Both the position numbers and the translations under genes were made by a program. From Xiphydria camelus (taxonomy: Eukaryota > Arthropoda > Insecta > Hymenoptera > Xiphydriidae), in contig OY783191.1 of NCBI GenBank assembly GCA_963678675.1, positions 24,448,955 through 24,512,954 on the forward strand: a DNA stretch of 64,000 nucleotides. The letters are read 5' to 3'. Shown here in pieces: positions 11,919 through 22,654 of the stretch (position 1 is its first letter; each line of letters begins with the position of its first letter). Under the pieces are notes generated by a model. It was not told where the DNA came from and made no database searches. It saw nothing but the letters and a program-made list of their open reading frames with translations.

Positions 11919-12087
11919 GTAAGGGAGAGCGCCCACCAAAATGGCGTGGCATAAGACGTGGCAGCGACGTGGCAAAAGTCATTGTTTGAACTCGTAGTGG
12001 CATGCTAGATGCATGTCGAAACAATGGTTTTTGCCACATCGCTGCCACGTCTTATGCCATGCCACTTTGGTGGGCGCTCTCACTTAC
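11919..12087. mobile_element. Hairpin MITE of about 169 bp
   Basis: The arms GAGAGCGCCCACC and GGTGGGCGCTCTC, extended by GTAAG and CTTAC, enclose a long near-perfect inverted repeat. It includes GCATAAGACGTGGCAGCGA and its complement, with a central loop near 11985-12020. Non-coding. Confidence 0.7.
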
Positions 12088-13050
12088 AATTAGTTCTAAG
12101 CGAAGCACGGAGCCGTAGAGTCGAAAGATCACGTTTCAAAATAATCCAACTGGTAGGTCCCTCCTACAGGTATTACTAAGGTAGAAATAGAAAAATATGG
12201 CTTCTCTTCTACTCTACTATGAATTTATTTGTATCAAAATACATTAGTTTATCGTTGCTTTTGAATGCAAATTAATAATCATCTTATTTTCTTTAGTTAT
12301 TTATACAGATTTAACCGTGAAATGCTATTTTTTGAAATTGGAGGATGTATTGTTACGTTTTCTAAAATAAAACATTTAAAGACGATTTTTTGACTGTTTT
12401 AATCATACAGAAATATTATTTGGAACAAAGTCAATCAAATGTGCGGGATAACTTTACTCCACATAACGTATAGCCCACATTACAGTGTAATTTTCAAACT
12501 GGGGTAAAGTAACCCCATCCATTCGTAGACTTTAGGCCACCCTTTAATAAAAAAAATTAATAGTGACAAGTAACTTTTTGCATAATTGACCATAAAGCAA
12601 TGCTCAGTAATCTCTTTTTTATTTCTGGTGGGATAGGTATTAACGTACGTTTTTTATTTTTTTTAAGTCTTTCTTTGATTAGTTCTCATATTTGTTAAAT
12701 AAAACGGAGGACATTGTACATGAGATATGTCTAGAATTTTTTAATGTGGAGTACTACCGTAAAACTGTTAAATAATGCACATCATAGATCAATGAAGAAA
12801 ATACATAAAGTTGAAGTTAGACACAAAAGTAAACACAAATAAGGAGCACGCACCACTGCGCAGACTCCAAACCTAAAATTTGGCGAGAGTCAGCGGATTA
12901 TTCTGACGGTACGAAATCGGTTTCCAACTCGTGATTTTTTTTGTACGAACACCTAACTTTGGATCAGTAATTTGGGTTTGCTCCTGTACGAACGCTTTTA
13001 AAGAAATGCGCATGCGCGCATCAGTTGCCAACGATTTGTGACTGCTCTGC
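12088..13050. other. AT-rich intergenic sequence
   Basis: No gene recognised. The small palindrome GGGGTAAAGTAACCCC lies near 12500. The rest is low-complexity AT-rich sequence. Confidence 0.45.
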
Positions 13051-13054
13051 AAAC

Positions 13055-14540
13055 AAAGCTTATATATATGTCAAAATGTCCCAAAAATTCCGCCTATCTT
13101 CGGCGATAGTCGGCTGTGATCGGAAACGTGTACACAGATGCGGCCACACGCATACGTCATTAAATGTATGGGAGAGTGTGTTAGAGAATATTTTCCTTAA
13201 ATGTTTGGTTATGGTTTTCAAAGTTAAGAAAATATTTCCATTCGCGAAACGATTTCCCTCGCGTTTATTTCGATCCTCGGACGCACTTGTTAATAAAAAG
13301 TAAAAATTCAGTGTATTCGGAGTTATGAATCTCAATAGTGGTGAATGTGACAGAGGCTCCGCGTAGTTTAATAATCGTTTGTATTTTTTTCGAATAATCG
13401 AGATAGTGAACGGATGCAGTGCTATGTTTCCCTGGTTGCCTGTGCATCAAGAGCAGGAAAGGAGATGGCAGTATCTCAGAAGAATTGCCATCAAATAAGT
13501 TTAATTGCCGTCTGACAGCTTTAACCTCACTTTCGATGGAAGGACAAATATCTTTGTGATAATTCTATTTTTTGTTCTCAGCGTCATGCGAGCACGGGAC
13601 GAATCGAATGCGAGCACGGGACGAACGCAATGGAATTGGATCACAACAATCAAGTAATTACTTTATCATTATTTCTTCTCTATCGATATATTTCCGCTTT
13701 CGTACTATTACGAGTTCCAATTTACACACCGACCTGTCAAACCTGAAGTGTACATGTACCTCACTTCTATTTCATCTGTTCCTCGTCTCCGGTGTAACGA
13801 CAGTCAATGAGGAGTCACTGATACCGATTAGGGTTCGAGGGTTATTCCTTATTCTTTCTAGCACAGCGTCGATATTTTACTGCACCTGTATTCTTCTGGG
13901 ACTTCCTAAAATAATTATAAAACCCCCATATGATTGTTATTTACAATTTGTTACAGATCGTATGCGAACCCGAGGGGTTTCTTTCGAACGATGGATCATC
14001 TACTTGTTGTTCCAAGAATCAGTTGCATTAGTTCATTCGACGAGCTGGATCTGCTGCCTCGAGTGCATGGACGTGCGTCACTATAAATGGATGAAAACTA
14101 TCATCCTTCAATATCCTCCCAACCGTGGACTTGCTGATTCCAACCTCTCTTGCCACAGCCTGAATACTCGCGTTCGATGTTTATTCCTTATTCTTTCTAG
14201 CACAGCGTCGATATTGTGCTGCACCTGTATTCTTCTGGGATTTCCTAAAATAATTATAACAACCCTATATAATTCAGCCCTGACAAATACAATCTTATCG
14301 AGGAGATCTTTCGACATAATGATTCTGAAACATTTTTATCGAGAAATATATATTTCTAACATACGGTAGTGTTCACGAATATTGTGAAATATTGCAGGAA
14401 TGTTACAGAAAAGTTACTTGCAAAAACGTACTTTGTGGGATGTAAATGATGATATTTTGTAATTTCCATCGTTACAGCAGAGGCGAAGAAGAGATGAAAT
14501 AGAAGTGAGGTACATGTACACCCCGAGTCGAAATTTTGGT
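13055..14540. repeat. Dispersed repeat family M, copy 1
   Basis: This block matches 47372-49160 over most of its length. Landmarks shared with that copy are TCAAAATGTC, AAAATTCCGCCT, GATGCGGCCACACGCATACG, ATCGATATATTTCC, CCAATTTACACACCGACCTG and CATACGGTAGTGTTCACGAA. Its end (about 14490-14525) is an inverted copy of its own segment near 13750, so it folds back. The 265-codon frame at 13572-14369 crosses these non-coding landmarks and is not conserved in frame in the other copy, so I do not call it a gene. Confidence 0.6.
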
Positions 14541-15120
14541 GCTCCTTTGGTTCTCTCTTGGAGAAGGACGAGCACTACCTGAGAACCTTTTGGGCCCATT
14601 ACAATCCAGGTAGTTTTGGTGCTCCGATGCTACTCTGTTCGTGCAGTTATTTCCCGATTTGCATGTTGGGAGCATGAGAGGAGTAGCAAAACCAAATTCT
14701 TTTAGGTACTCCCGTAGTCCTCCATTGGAGAACTAAATTCTCTGAGGTACTCCCGTAGTCCTCTATTCGACTCTAGTCAATGTAATAATAATAATAATTA
14801 CAAATTTTAATATCGGAATATAGTTTTGAATTTATTCACTCTTTTTGCAATAAAAATGTCCTGTTGGGTTTTGGAACGAAGCAGGTCAGGTTTAAATTAT
14901 AATAAAGGAATTAAAATGCAGAGCAATTATTATATGTATTTAAATTCAATCTTTTCACCTCGAGAGCAGTCGCAAGACTGACTGACTTATGACTAATATT
15001 CTTTCATATAAAGGCAATGCTATGGCGTCGCTCATGTGGCCTCATTTCTTAAATATAAACATATAAGCTCTTAAGATAATAGTACTCTGCTGTTGCCTGT
15101 AGTTTAAATTTAATTTAACG
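14522..15120. other. Fragments of CGACTCGGG repeat, then unassigned
   Basis: GAGTCGAAATTTTGGTGCTCC and nearby GGTTCTCTC words recur in inverted form at 20480-20610 and near 21180-21215, so this is a dispersed element end. TACTCCCGTAGTCCTC occurs twice (near 14705 and 14750). Nothing is recognised from about 14780 to 15120. Confidence 0.35.
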
Positions 15121-15263
15121 TTTGACTACTCGCGCCGTAAAATTTTCCATTGCTACTCGCGTGGTGTATTTTATACACCATATGATTAGTATGGGATTTC
15201 ATATTACTTTACTTGCACGAAACAAATATGGTGTACTTTTTACACCATCGCGAGTAGTTAAAG
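15121..15263. mobile_element. 143-bp MITE-like inverted repeat
   Basis: TTTGACTACTCGCG at the left and CGCGAGTAGTTAAA at the right form the terminal inverted repeat. Inside, GGTGTATTTTATACACC is itself palindromic. Non-coding. The target duplication is unclear. Confidence 0.6.
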
Positions 15264-15462
15264 GTTAACTTAACTTTTATTAGGTAATAATAATCATTCC
15301 AAACAGCAACAAAAATCACTACACGTCTGACGTTTCGGTTCCTCTTCGAACACTCTTCAGAGACCTAATGACCCACATATGCTTGAATTCCCTATTTATA
15401 TCTATAACTCTATCAACAATTATCCACTCCTTTCCAATTTATATTACTGCCTTCTTCTATAA
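15264..15462. other. Short unassigned interval
   Basis: Contains CTGACGTTTCGGTTCCTCTTCGAA-like text near 15330. Such text is often seen in retroelement tails, but it is too short to assign. Confidence 0.25.
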
Positions 15463-16246
15463 CACAGCTCCACAAAAAAAATCGAAAAAATGCTTCCTCT
15501 GACCAGACCAGAATATCTTTATGTTTTTGGAGTCGCTGAATCCGAATCCGGTGTCCATTTGTCTCCATCACGTCACATTTTTTTAATCTCAAAAAACCAT
15601 CAACAGATCATGATTTTCAAAAAGTTAATGATCTTAAACCAAATTCGCTATAGGGGGTTTTTTGGGTTGCTGATCACGAATCTGAAATCGGATTTCAAAA
15701 ATTCAAGATGGCGGATCCAATATGGCGGACGAGATTTTTGAAAATCGACGGATTCATGCCGAATTTGGTATAAGGGTTTTTTTTGGGTCGCTGATCATGA
15801 ATCTGAAGTCAGATTTAAAACATTCCAGATGGGGGATCCAATATGAAGGACGAGATTTTCGAAAATCGACGGATTCATGCCAAATTTGGTATAGGGGGGT
15901 TTTTTCGATCGCTGATGACGAATATGAAGTTATATTTACAAAAATTCAAAATTTTCGTAAATCTCGTCCTCCATATTGGATCCACCATCTTGAATTTTTG
16001 AAATCCGATTTCAGATTCGTGATCAGCGACCCAAGAAACTCCCTATAGCGAATTTGGTTTAAGTCCATTAACTTTTTGAAAATCATGATCTATTGATGGT
16101 TTTTTGAGATTATAACAAAAGTGACATAATGGAGACAAACGGACACCGGATTCGGATTCAGCGACCTCAAAAATATATAGGAATAATAATTTGAATCGAT
16201 TTGACTATTTTTCCAGGATTTGACCTTGAAATGACCTATCGCAGGA
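15463..16246. mobile_element. Truncated non-autonomous relative of the CACAG element
   Basis: It begins CACAGCTCCACAAAAAAAA directly after TAA (15460-15462), closely resembling the left end of the transposase-bearing element at 53721. It then carries the same subterminal words GACCAGA, TCGCTGAATCCGAATCCGG and CATCACGTCAC, and near the right end TCAAATCGATTC and TGACCTTGAAATGACCT. The centre is filled with GGATCCGCCATCTTGAATTT and GGTCGCTGATCACGAATCTG units arranged symmetrically. The expected right terminus is missing after about 16246. Confidence 0.55.
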
Positions 16247-16469
16247 AAGTCGTCGATTCCTGCGATAGCGTGCGTTAGTTCTGTCGCACTGCTGTCGCAG
16301 TGAAGTCGCACCGTGTGAGTTAAGCCTTAGGGAGGGGTTGACGGAAAAACCCGCCGCTTGCCTTACCTAGGTTTATTGCGCTACCTGGGGTACGAGGGCG
16401 TCGCGTGCGTCATTCCTACACTCGCACCGTGCTCTCCATCGCGTTGGATAAGGATGCAATGTGGAAATA

Positions 16470-16880
16470 CAGTGGTCCCTCTATAACTCGCGCGTTTTTG
16501 GGCTGTAAATTCGCAGAATTATGAATTAGAGAAGCTTCGCTTCAGCCGCCACTCACCTCAATGGAGGCGTGGCAAAAGAAAGAGAAAGTGTGGTTTTTAG
16601 ACAGAGAACACACGATAAGTTGCGCGCGGCTCTGGTAAAATTGGGACCGTGCAGCTGCTTGGAGGGGATATGGCGAACGATCGTGCGCAACTAGTGGTGA
16701 AGCTTGAACTTAAGTAGCACGTCTCTCCATACATACCGGCTTCTCCTCTCTGTATTTTCATGCGCACCTCTGTACGCACTCCATGCTATGGCAGCAGTCA
16801 TGGCGTCACGGGAAGAGTGGGGGCAATCGCTTCCCCTCTCGCGCAAGTTATGGAGGGCGCGAGTAATAGAGGGACTACTG
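16470..16880. mobile_element. 411-bp TA-flanked MITE with pogo/Tigger-like ends
   Basis: The ends CAGTGGTCCCTCTATAACTC and its near-inverse at 16861-16880 are flanked by TA at 16468-16469 and 16881-16882. A CAGTRGTCCCTC terminus is typical of pogo/Tigger-type elements. There is no transposase inside; the overlapping frames at 16597-16964 are not supported. Confidence 0.7.
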
Positions 16881-17027
16881 TATTTGAAATTGCAGAAAAA
16901 AAATTGTATATGTCTGCACAGTATGGAAAAGTTTTACAGACACCACCTGCAATATAATAATTGACATGGCTGATAATTAGATAAAATATGGAATCGTAGA
17001 ACATTATTTAAAACTAATCAGTAACTG

Positions 17028-18829
17028 CCCAGGTAGCACACTAACGTCGAAATGACGTTTTTTGAAGGTCAGTTCTGACGTCAGATGACGAAAAATATGA
17101 CGTCATTTTAACGTCGCAAAGACGGCTTAATTGCACATCCACACGACGTCAGAAAAATCACGTCATAATGACGTTCTACCGTACCTTGTAGTGACGTAAA
17201 AAATGACGGTTCTAAAAGGTTAGGTCTGACGTATGTCTTTTCATCGTAAGCGGTCACCCATCCAACTAGTGTCCGCACTTTTCGCTGCTTAACTTCGTTG
17301 ATCGGTCGGTGTCCTCGAGTCCTTATCTGCTGCACGCTCCCGTGGTTAATAATATTATTACTATTGGTGTTCATATGAAGTTTGATGAATAAATGTATAC
17401 CGCATGTCCTATGGCCAACCGCGCAGGTGAGCTGCGACCTGAATTCTTGACTTCGGCAGTATTTATGGTACAGTTAGAGTGGGCTTCAGACGAGTGAGCT
17501 GCATAAGAACGAAAAGTGTCGACTGCTCTTCTAATAGCTGTCAATTCGGGAGATCGAAGCGTTTCGTGTAGCCTCAAAATCGTAAAGTTTTGAATTAGTA
17601 GTGAATGATTTGTAGAAGTGATGAGAAAAATAATCATAAATAATCTTCCGAATTGTGACACCTTAGGTATCGCTCACGCCACTTCGTAAAACTACTTCCT
17701 AGACACGCGCGGTGCTAGCGCGGAAATAATTTCTGAAACAAATAGGCATGAGGCGTGTAATTCGGTTGGACATCGAAAAACCCTGAATGATTGTTAACTC
17801 TCACTTCTGAACATTACTTACCATTTATTCAAAGATTCACGATTTCGAGCTTAGACTTCGATCTTCCGAATTGATAGCCATCGGGAGATCAGACGTTTCA
17901 CACTTTTCGTAAGAACGCAGCGTAAGAGCGAAAAGCGTCGTCTGATTTCCCGATGGCTGTCAATTCGGAAGATTATTTATGATTATTTCTCATCACTTCT
18001 ACAAATTATTCACTACTAATTCAAAACTTTACAATTTTGAGGTTACACGAAACGCTTCGATCTCCCGAATTGACAGCTATTAGAAGAGCAGTTAACACTT
18101 TTCGTTCTTATGCAGCGCACTCGTCTGAAGCCCACTCTAACTGTACCATAAATACTGCCGAAGTCAAGAATTCAGGTCGCAGCTCACCTGCGCGGTTGGC
18201 CATAGGACATGCGGTATTACTTTTCCTCTCAATAAGAGTGAGCTTGAATAAATAAGATTTTATAATTGTATTATTCTTTTCTCAACATTTTTCTAAATTT
18301 ATGATTGTATCTTTTGATAAATATTCTTGCAAATATTAATATCATATTAATATCATATGCAAGAAATAAATAATAAATATATAAATATAAATAAATAAAT
18401 AATTATAAATAAATAAATAATTATATGAATGTTTATTCAACCTACATTAATTGATTGTCTTTCATTTACTTTAATAATCTGTGCTTTTTAATAAACAGTA
18501 TAGTTTATAACTTGCTCAACATACTCTGGAGACGCGAAATGAAATAATTTATTGATTTAATAATTGAACAAATTACATTTTTTGTCCATTTATTCACAAA
18601 TAAATTTTCAAGTCTATATATGCAGGAGACCGAAATTTTTCTAAGTCTCGTTCGTCATTAAAAATGACGGAAAAGTTCCGTCAAAAAGACGTTGAATTTT
18701 GACGTCCAAGGTACGTCGTAAATATGACGTCGCTGTGACGTTAATATTACGACAACTGACGTCTGAAACCCTATACTGACCAAAAAATGACGTCTGAGAC
18801 GTTATTCTAACGTCAGTGTGCTACCTGGG
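17028..18829. mobile_element. 1.8-kb CCCAGGTAGCACACT element rich in GACGT
   Basis: The inverted ends CCCAGGTAGCACACTAACGTC and GACGTTATTCTAACGTCAGTGTGCTACCTGGG define it. Both subterminal regions are packed with GACGT words. They include two perfect TGACGTCA octamers at 17076-17083 and 17098-17105, the core of the CREB/ATF-type palindrome. No transposase is present. A second foldback is nested within (17376-18220). The target duplication could not be fixed. Superfamily unknown. Confidence 0.65.
17376..18220. repeat. Foldback nested in the CCCAGGTAGC element
   Basis: About 270 bp at the left (ACCGCATGTCCTATGGCC to AATAATCATAAATAATCTTCC) recurs inverted at about 17945-18217. Between them lies a shorter hairpin built on AGCGAAAAGCGTCG. 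The words GATCTCCCGAATTGACAGCTA and ATTATTTCTCATCACTTCT recur near 27.15-27.25 kb and 32.0-32.1 kb, so this is a dispersed family. The pair of 60-96-codon frames on opposite strands reflects the symmetry. Confidence 0.65.
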
Positions 18830-18903
18830 TGGTGCAGACATTATAATTGCAATTTTGTGAGTATTCACATTTGGCAATTATTCGAGAAATCATCCGGGAT
18901 GGC

Positions 18904-19083
18904 ATGTTTGAAGCTGACGGAAATCAGTATCGATATAATACGGCAGGATTTATGTACAAATGTCATACAATAAATAATATAAAAGTTATTCCGATAAATC
19001 TAATACAAGCTCCATGTTTTCACATTACGATCAATGGCCAGTCATATGTATCAATGCCAATTAATGATAAAGAATTAGAATAA
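18904..19083 (+). CDS. Small hypothetical ORF, possibly a gene fragment
   Basis: A 59-codon frame starts at the first ATG, reading MFEADGNQYRYNTAGF and ending KELE with TAA. The frame is open upstream to the edge of the 17028-18829 element (18829), which suggests the 5' part was displaced by that insertion. I do not recognise the protein. It could be a remnant of a transposon ORF or a host exon. Confidence 0.2.
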   Translation: MFEADGNQYRYNTAGFMYKCHTINNIKVIPINLIQAPCFHITINGQSYVSMPINDKELE

Positions 19084-19137
19084 ATTGTAATTCATTGTCT
19101 TTTTTTAATTAAAAAAATAAAATTTAAGTTCATGTAT

Positions 19138-20306
19138 GGGTGATTCTACAAAAAGTGGGTAACTCGATGTCATCAGTCAGTTGATACGACATTTTAAAAC
19201 ATTTTGTAAATATTTTAATATATTATAAAAGAGTAAAAACTCTTTTATTTGTTCATCCAATTGCAATTACTTCCTCTTGAAGCAAATTTGTGAAATAAAA
19301 CAATAAATGTGGTGAGTTTCTATTTTCTTAAATACCTATATTTCGTTTTAATTTATACGTAGTTGATTATGATTTATTAAAATGTAGCATCCCACTAATT
19401 GAAAATATCGATAGAAATATCAGTTTTAGTTAAAACCTCAAACGTATATCTATTTCATCAGTACTTTGGCGTCAGTCCCGTGTCTGGTGATTGCGCCAGA
19501 AGACTGACGAGTTTCCAGGGTACTGGTGGTTTTTACTTCAAATCTTTTTTTATTTCAAATGTTACAGTTTGTAAGCATTAGAATTATTAATTTCAGACTA
19601 ATACATCATGCCGCCACCTAAAAAAAAAAGAAAAATTGTCTCGGGAAGATGTGTTAAAAAAAAAGAGAAGCCAAAAAGGCTCGTTTGGCCAGAATTAAAA
19701 GTGACCCTGTTAAATTTGTTGAATATAAAGAAAAACAAAGGTTACAGAATTATACAAAAAAAGAGAAGAGAGTAATTGATAAGTAGTAAACAAAAAAAAT
19801 ATCTTAGTTTTTGTTTTAAATTTATAAAAATTGTTTACTAGTCAACTAATACTAATCATCTGCTGTGAGTAATGACAAAAATGAAGAGTGTAATAAAATT
19901 AAGTATTACAAATGTCAAGACTGTTTTAAAGACTGAGACATCCTTAAATTATTACATTGTTAACGATAATCTTAAGTTACTCATGTGATTTAAATCTTAA
20001 GATATGTGCCATTATTAGATTTTAAGAAATTTGATACAAAAAATGCTTAAAATGACAATAAATCTTATGTACTTCTTATAAAATTGTGTATTTAATCAGT
20101 ACTCTGTTATCCTCGTCAGTCCCCTGGTAGTCAAATTCAAAAAATGGAAATATCTTAAAAACTACTACAAAAAATGACTGGCCCGATCTAAGTTAGTATA
20201 TTAATTAGATTACCTATCTAAAATACCGAAAGGCGTAGCTATTTATCTTAAAAACTGTAGTAAACAAAATACCCCTTAAAGTTACCCAACTTTTGTAGAA
20301 TCACCC
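19138..20306. mobile_element. 1.17-kb GGGTGATTCTAC element, 4-bp GTAT duplication
   Basis: The inverted ends GGGTGATTCTACAAAAAGT and ACTTTTGTAGAATCACCC are about 27 bp long and followed inward by GGGTAACT/AGTTACCC. They are flanked by GTAT at 19134-19137 and 20307-20310. It encloses a short basic ORF but no catalytic domain, so it looks non-autonomous. Confidence 0.65.
19609..19776 (+). pseudogene. Basic, lysine-rich ORF remnant
   Basis: A 55-codon frame starts MPPPKKKRKIVSGR, a run that resembles a classical monopartite nuclear localisation signal, and continues with many Lys/Arg. Shifting frame near 19675 gives KARLARIKSDPVKFVEYKEK followed by KEKRVIDK and a stop. That is the style of the short basic coiled segments found in many arthropod transposon proteins. 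I therefore read it as a frameshifted remnant of an element-encoded, probably nucleic-acid-binding protein. Confidence 0.35.
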
Positions 20307-20389
20307 GTATATATGTGGCTGTTTTTTATTTTGTATTACTGTATACCACAAATACATCAGTAATTAATATATAGCTAATGAACGTGCCA

Positions 20390-20485
20390 GTCGAAAATTT
20401 TCTAAGTCCATTGGGCGCAACAGTCAAAAATTTTCTAAGTCCATCGGGCGCGACAGTCGAACATTTTCTAAGTCGGATTTCGACT
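20390..20485. repeat. Short tandem repeat, about 37-bp unit
   Basis: The word ATTTTCTAAGTCC/GG recurs three times (near 20397, 20434 and 20465), each time followed or preceded by GGGCGCRACAGTC. It abuts the CGACTCGGG repeat that also occurs near 14.53 and 21.2 kb. Confidence 0.55.
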
Positions 20486-20618
20486 CGGGTAGAGAAGCAA
20501 AAGAGTCGTTATAGAGTATTAAGGAGAAGTACGGAGAACCAAGGGAGAACCAATATTACCGACTGGAGAATTACGGAGCACCAAGGGAGAACAAATATTG
20601 CCGACTGGAGAAGTAGAC

Positions 20619-21172
20619 CGTCAGATAGTGACAGATTCTGGTGCCCCATTTTCGTATACAAGCCTCGAAGAGGGTTGAAAAGTACTTCGATGTTGAGTAG
20701 AATGAAGGGACATTTACGAATGGTCCCTGGGGATAACATATTGAAAATTCGATTTTTCTTGACAAAAAATAAAAGGTGTCTCTTGCCCATTTTTTCACGC
20801 AAGCCTTGTTCACTAAATGATTAATTAATAAAAGCTGGCTTTGGAAAACCAAAGGCTTGAGTGGCTAAAGGGTTGAAATAAGGGCGTAATCTTTTAAGGA
20901 AAAATCGAGATTTTAACCGATTTTCCCACACAAACTTTTAGTTTTCCGAAGCCAGGTTTTATTAATTAATCATTTAGTGAAGAAGGCTTGCGTGAAAAAA
21001 ATGGGCAAGAGACACCTTTTATTTTTTGTTAAGAAAAATCGAATTTTTTATATGTTATCCCCAGGGACCATTCCTAAAATTCCCTTCATTCTACTCAACA
21101 TCGAAGTACTTTTCAACCCTCTTCAAGGCTTGTATGCGAAAATGGGGCACCAGAATCTGTCACTATCTGACG
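20619..21172. mobile_element. 554-bp foldback element
   Basis: CGTCAGATAGTGACAGATTC at the left and GAATCTGTCACTATCTGACG at the right begin arms of about 230 bp. These carry GTTGAAAAGTACTTCGATGTT and GTGTCTCTTGCCC in both orientations, around a non-repeated centre near 20860-20930. Frames of 84-97 codons on both strands are mirror images, not genes. Confidence 0.75.
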
Positions 21173-21209
21173 ATCTAAAGGACGGAGCACCAAGAGAGAA
21201 CCAAAATTT

Positions 21210-21745
21210 CGACTCGGGACGTCACGTTTGACAGGTCGGTATGTAAATTGGAACTTGTGATAGTATAATACGAAAGAGGAAATATATCGATAAAGAAAAA
21301 ATAATAATAAAGTAGTTACTCCATTATTGTAATCCAATTCCATTGTATCCCTTATTTTTCTGCCACGACTTTGATTGTTGATAGTGGATGGATCAACCAA
21401 TAAATTTGATTTTTCTTCACTATCAGCAATTAAAGTCGTGGCAGAAAAATAAGTGATATAATGTTATTGAATTACAATAATGGAGTAACTACTTTATTAT
21501 TATTTTGTTTTTATCGATATATTTCTTCTTTTGTATTATACTATCACAAGTTCCAATTTATATACCGACCTGTCAAACGTGAAGTGTACATGTACCTCAC
21601 TCCTATTTCATCTCTTCTTCGCCTCTGGTGTAACGATGGAAATTACAAAATATCATCATTTACACCCCACAAAACACGTTTTTGCAAGTAACATTTCTGT
21701 AACATTCCTACAATATTTTACAATATCCGTGAACACTACCGTATG
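21210..21745. repeat. Inverted pair of family-M fragments around a hairpin
   Basis: ACCGACCTGTCAAACGTGA/CATGTACCTCAC sequence runs forward at 21450-21740 and in reverse at 21220-21320. Between them lies a hairpin, TTATTTTTCTGCCACGACTT and its complement (about 21352-21452). The forward part matches the family-M copies at 13.65-13.79, 14.35-14.50 and 47.96-48.14 kb. Confidence 0.55.
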
Positions 21746-21748
21746 TTA

Positions 21749-22637
21749 AGGGGCCCATACACTGTCAAACATGTTTGCGCAACGCAGGTTTGCGCAACGC
21801 TGCGTTGCACAACTGCATCATCCATACACTGTCAAACAAGTTTGCGCAACGCTGCGTTGCACAACTGCATCATCCATACACTGTCAAACAAGTTTGCGCA
21901 ACGCAGCGTTGCTGCATCATCCCTCCAAAACTCCCTATTCTGAATAGTCGTCATTATCACAAGTTAACCTGGATAGGAGGATAGAGGAAAAAGGATAAAG
22001 GGTGAACCGGATACTCGTAGAGATAGATCGCTGGTAAGACGTAGAAAGGGAACAGAGGTGTGCGAAAGACTTCAGGAAGACACGCAGATGCGTCGAAGTT
22101 CCGTGGTGCGGTCAAGAGACGAACGTATGCGCGTCTCGATGTAGTAATTTGTGATAGGACGGATGCGCGTTTCGATAGGGCGACGCGCTTCCTGATGGCT
22201 TCATTTATGATAGGTCGACTCACTTCTCGTTAACTTAATTTATGATAGGTCGACCCTGGATGGTAAACAAAGGGTGCTCGTAGGGAAGGCAAAGGGTATT
22301 CCCGCGAGTCTATTGAAAATGAGGAAAAAGTTCGAGGACCCCATCCCCCGCCCCACCCGGGGCGCCGGGGAGCCCGTTGCGCAAAAGATTTCAAACACTT
22401 TTGAATTTGGTCAAACATTTGCGCAACGCATCAAAAATCGCCATACACTGTCCAGCAAGTTTGCGCAACGCTGCGTTGCGCAAACTTGCTGGACAGTGTA
22501 TGGGCCCCTTTTAGACGTCAAACACGTTTAAAGTTTGTCAAACATTTGCGCAACGCATCAAACACCGCCATACACTGTCCAGCAAGTTTGCGCAAACGCT
22601 GCGTTGCGCAAACTTGCTGGACAGTGTATGGGCCCCT
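21749..22637. mobile_element. 889-bp AGGGGCCCATAC element, TTA duplication
   Basis: The ends AGGGGCCCATACACTGTC and GACAGTGTATGGGCCCCT are flanked by TTA (21746-21748 and 22638-22640), the TWA target of Harbinger-type elements. The left part holds about three tandem copies of a unit of about 55 bp with CATACACTGTCAAACAAGTT and GCGCAACGCTGCGTTGC. The right part holds two large hairpins built from CAGCAAGTTTGCGCAACGC and its complement. The interior (about 21955-22380) is a filler of unknown origin. No transposase. Confidence 0.7.
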
Positions 22638-22654
22638 TTAGAAAGAAATATATA

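Noticed and set aside
13572..14369. 265-codon open frame on the plus strand
   Set aside because: It lies across a dispersed repeat whose other copies do not keep the frame, shows no domain, and has a low-complexity composition.
21743..21943. Possible CRISPR-like array
   Set aside because: Three direct repeats of 55 bp without distinct spacers, inside a TTA-flanked transposon of a eukaryote.
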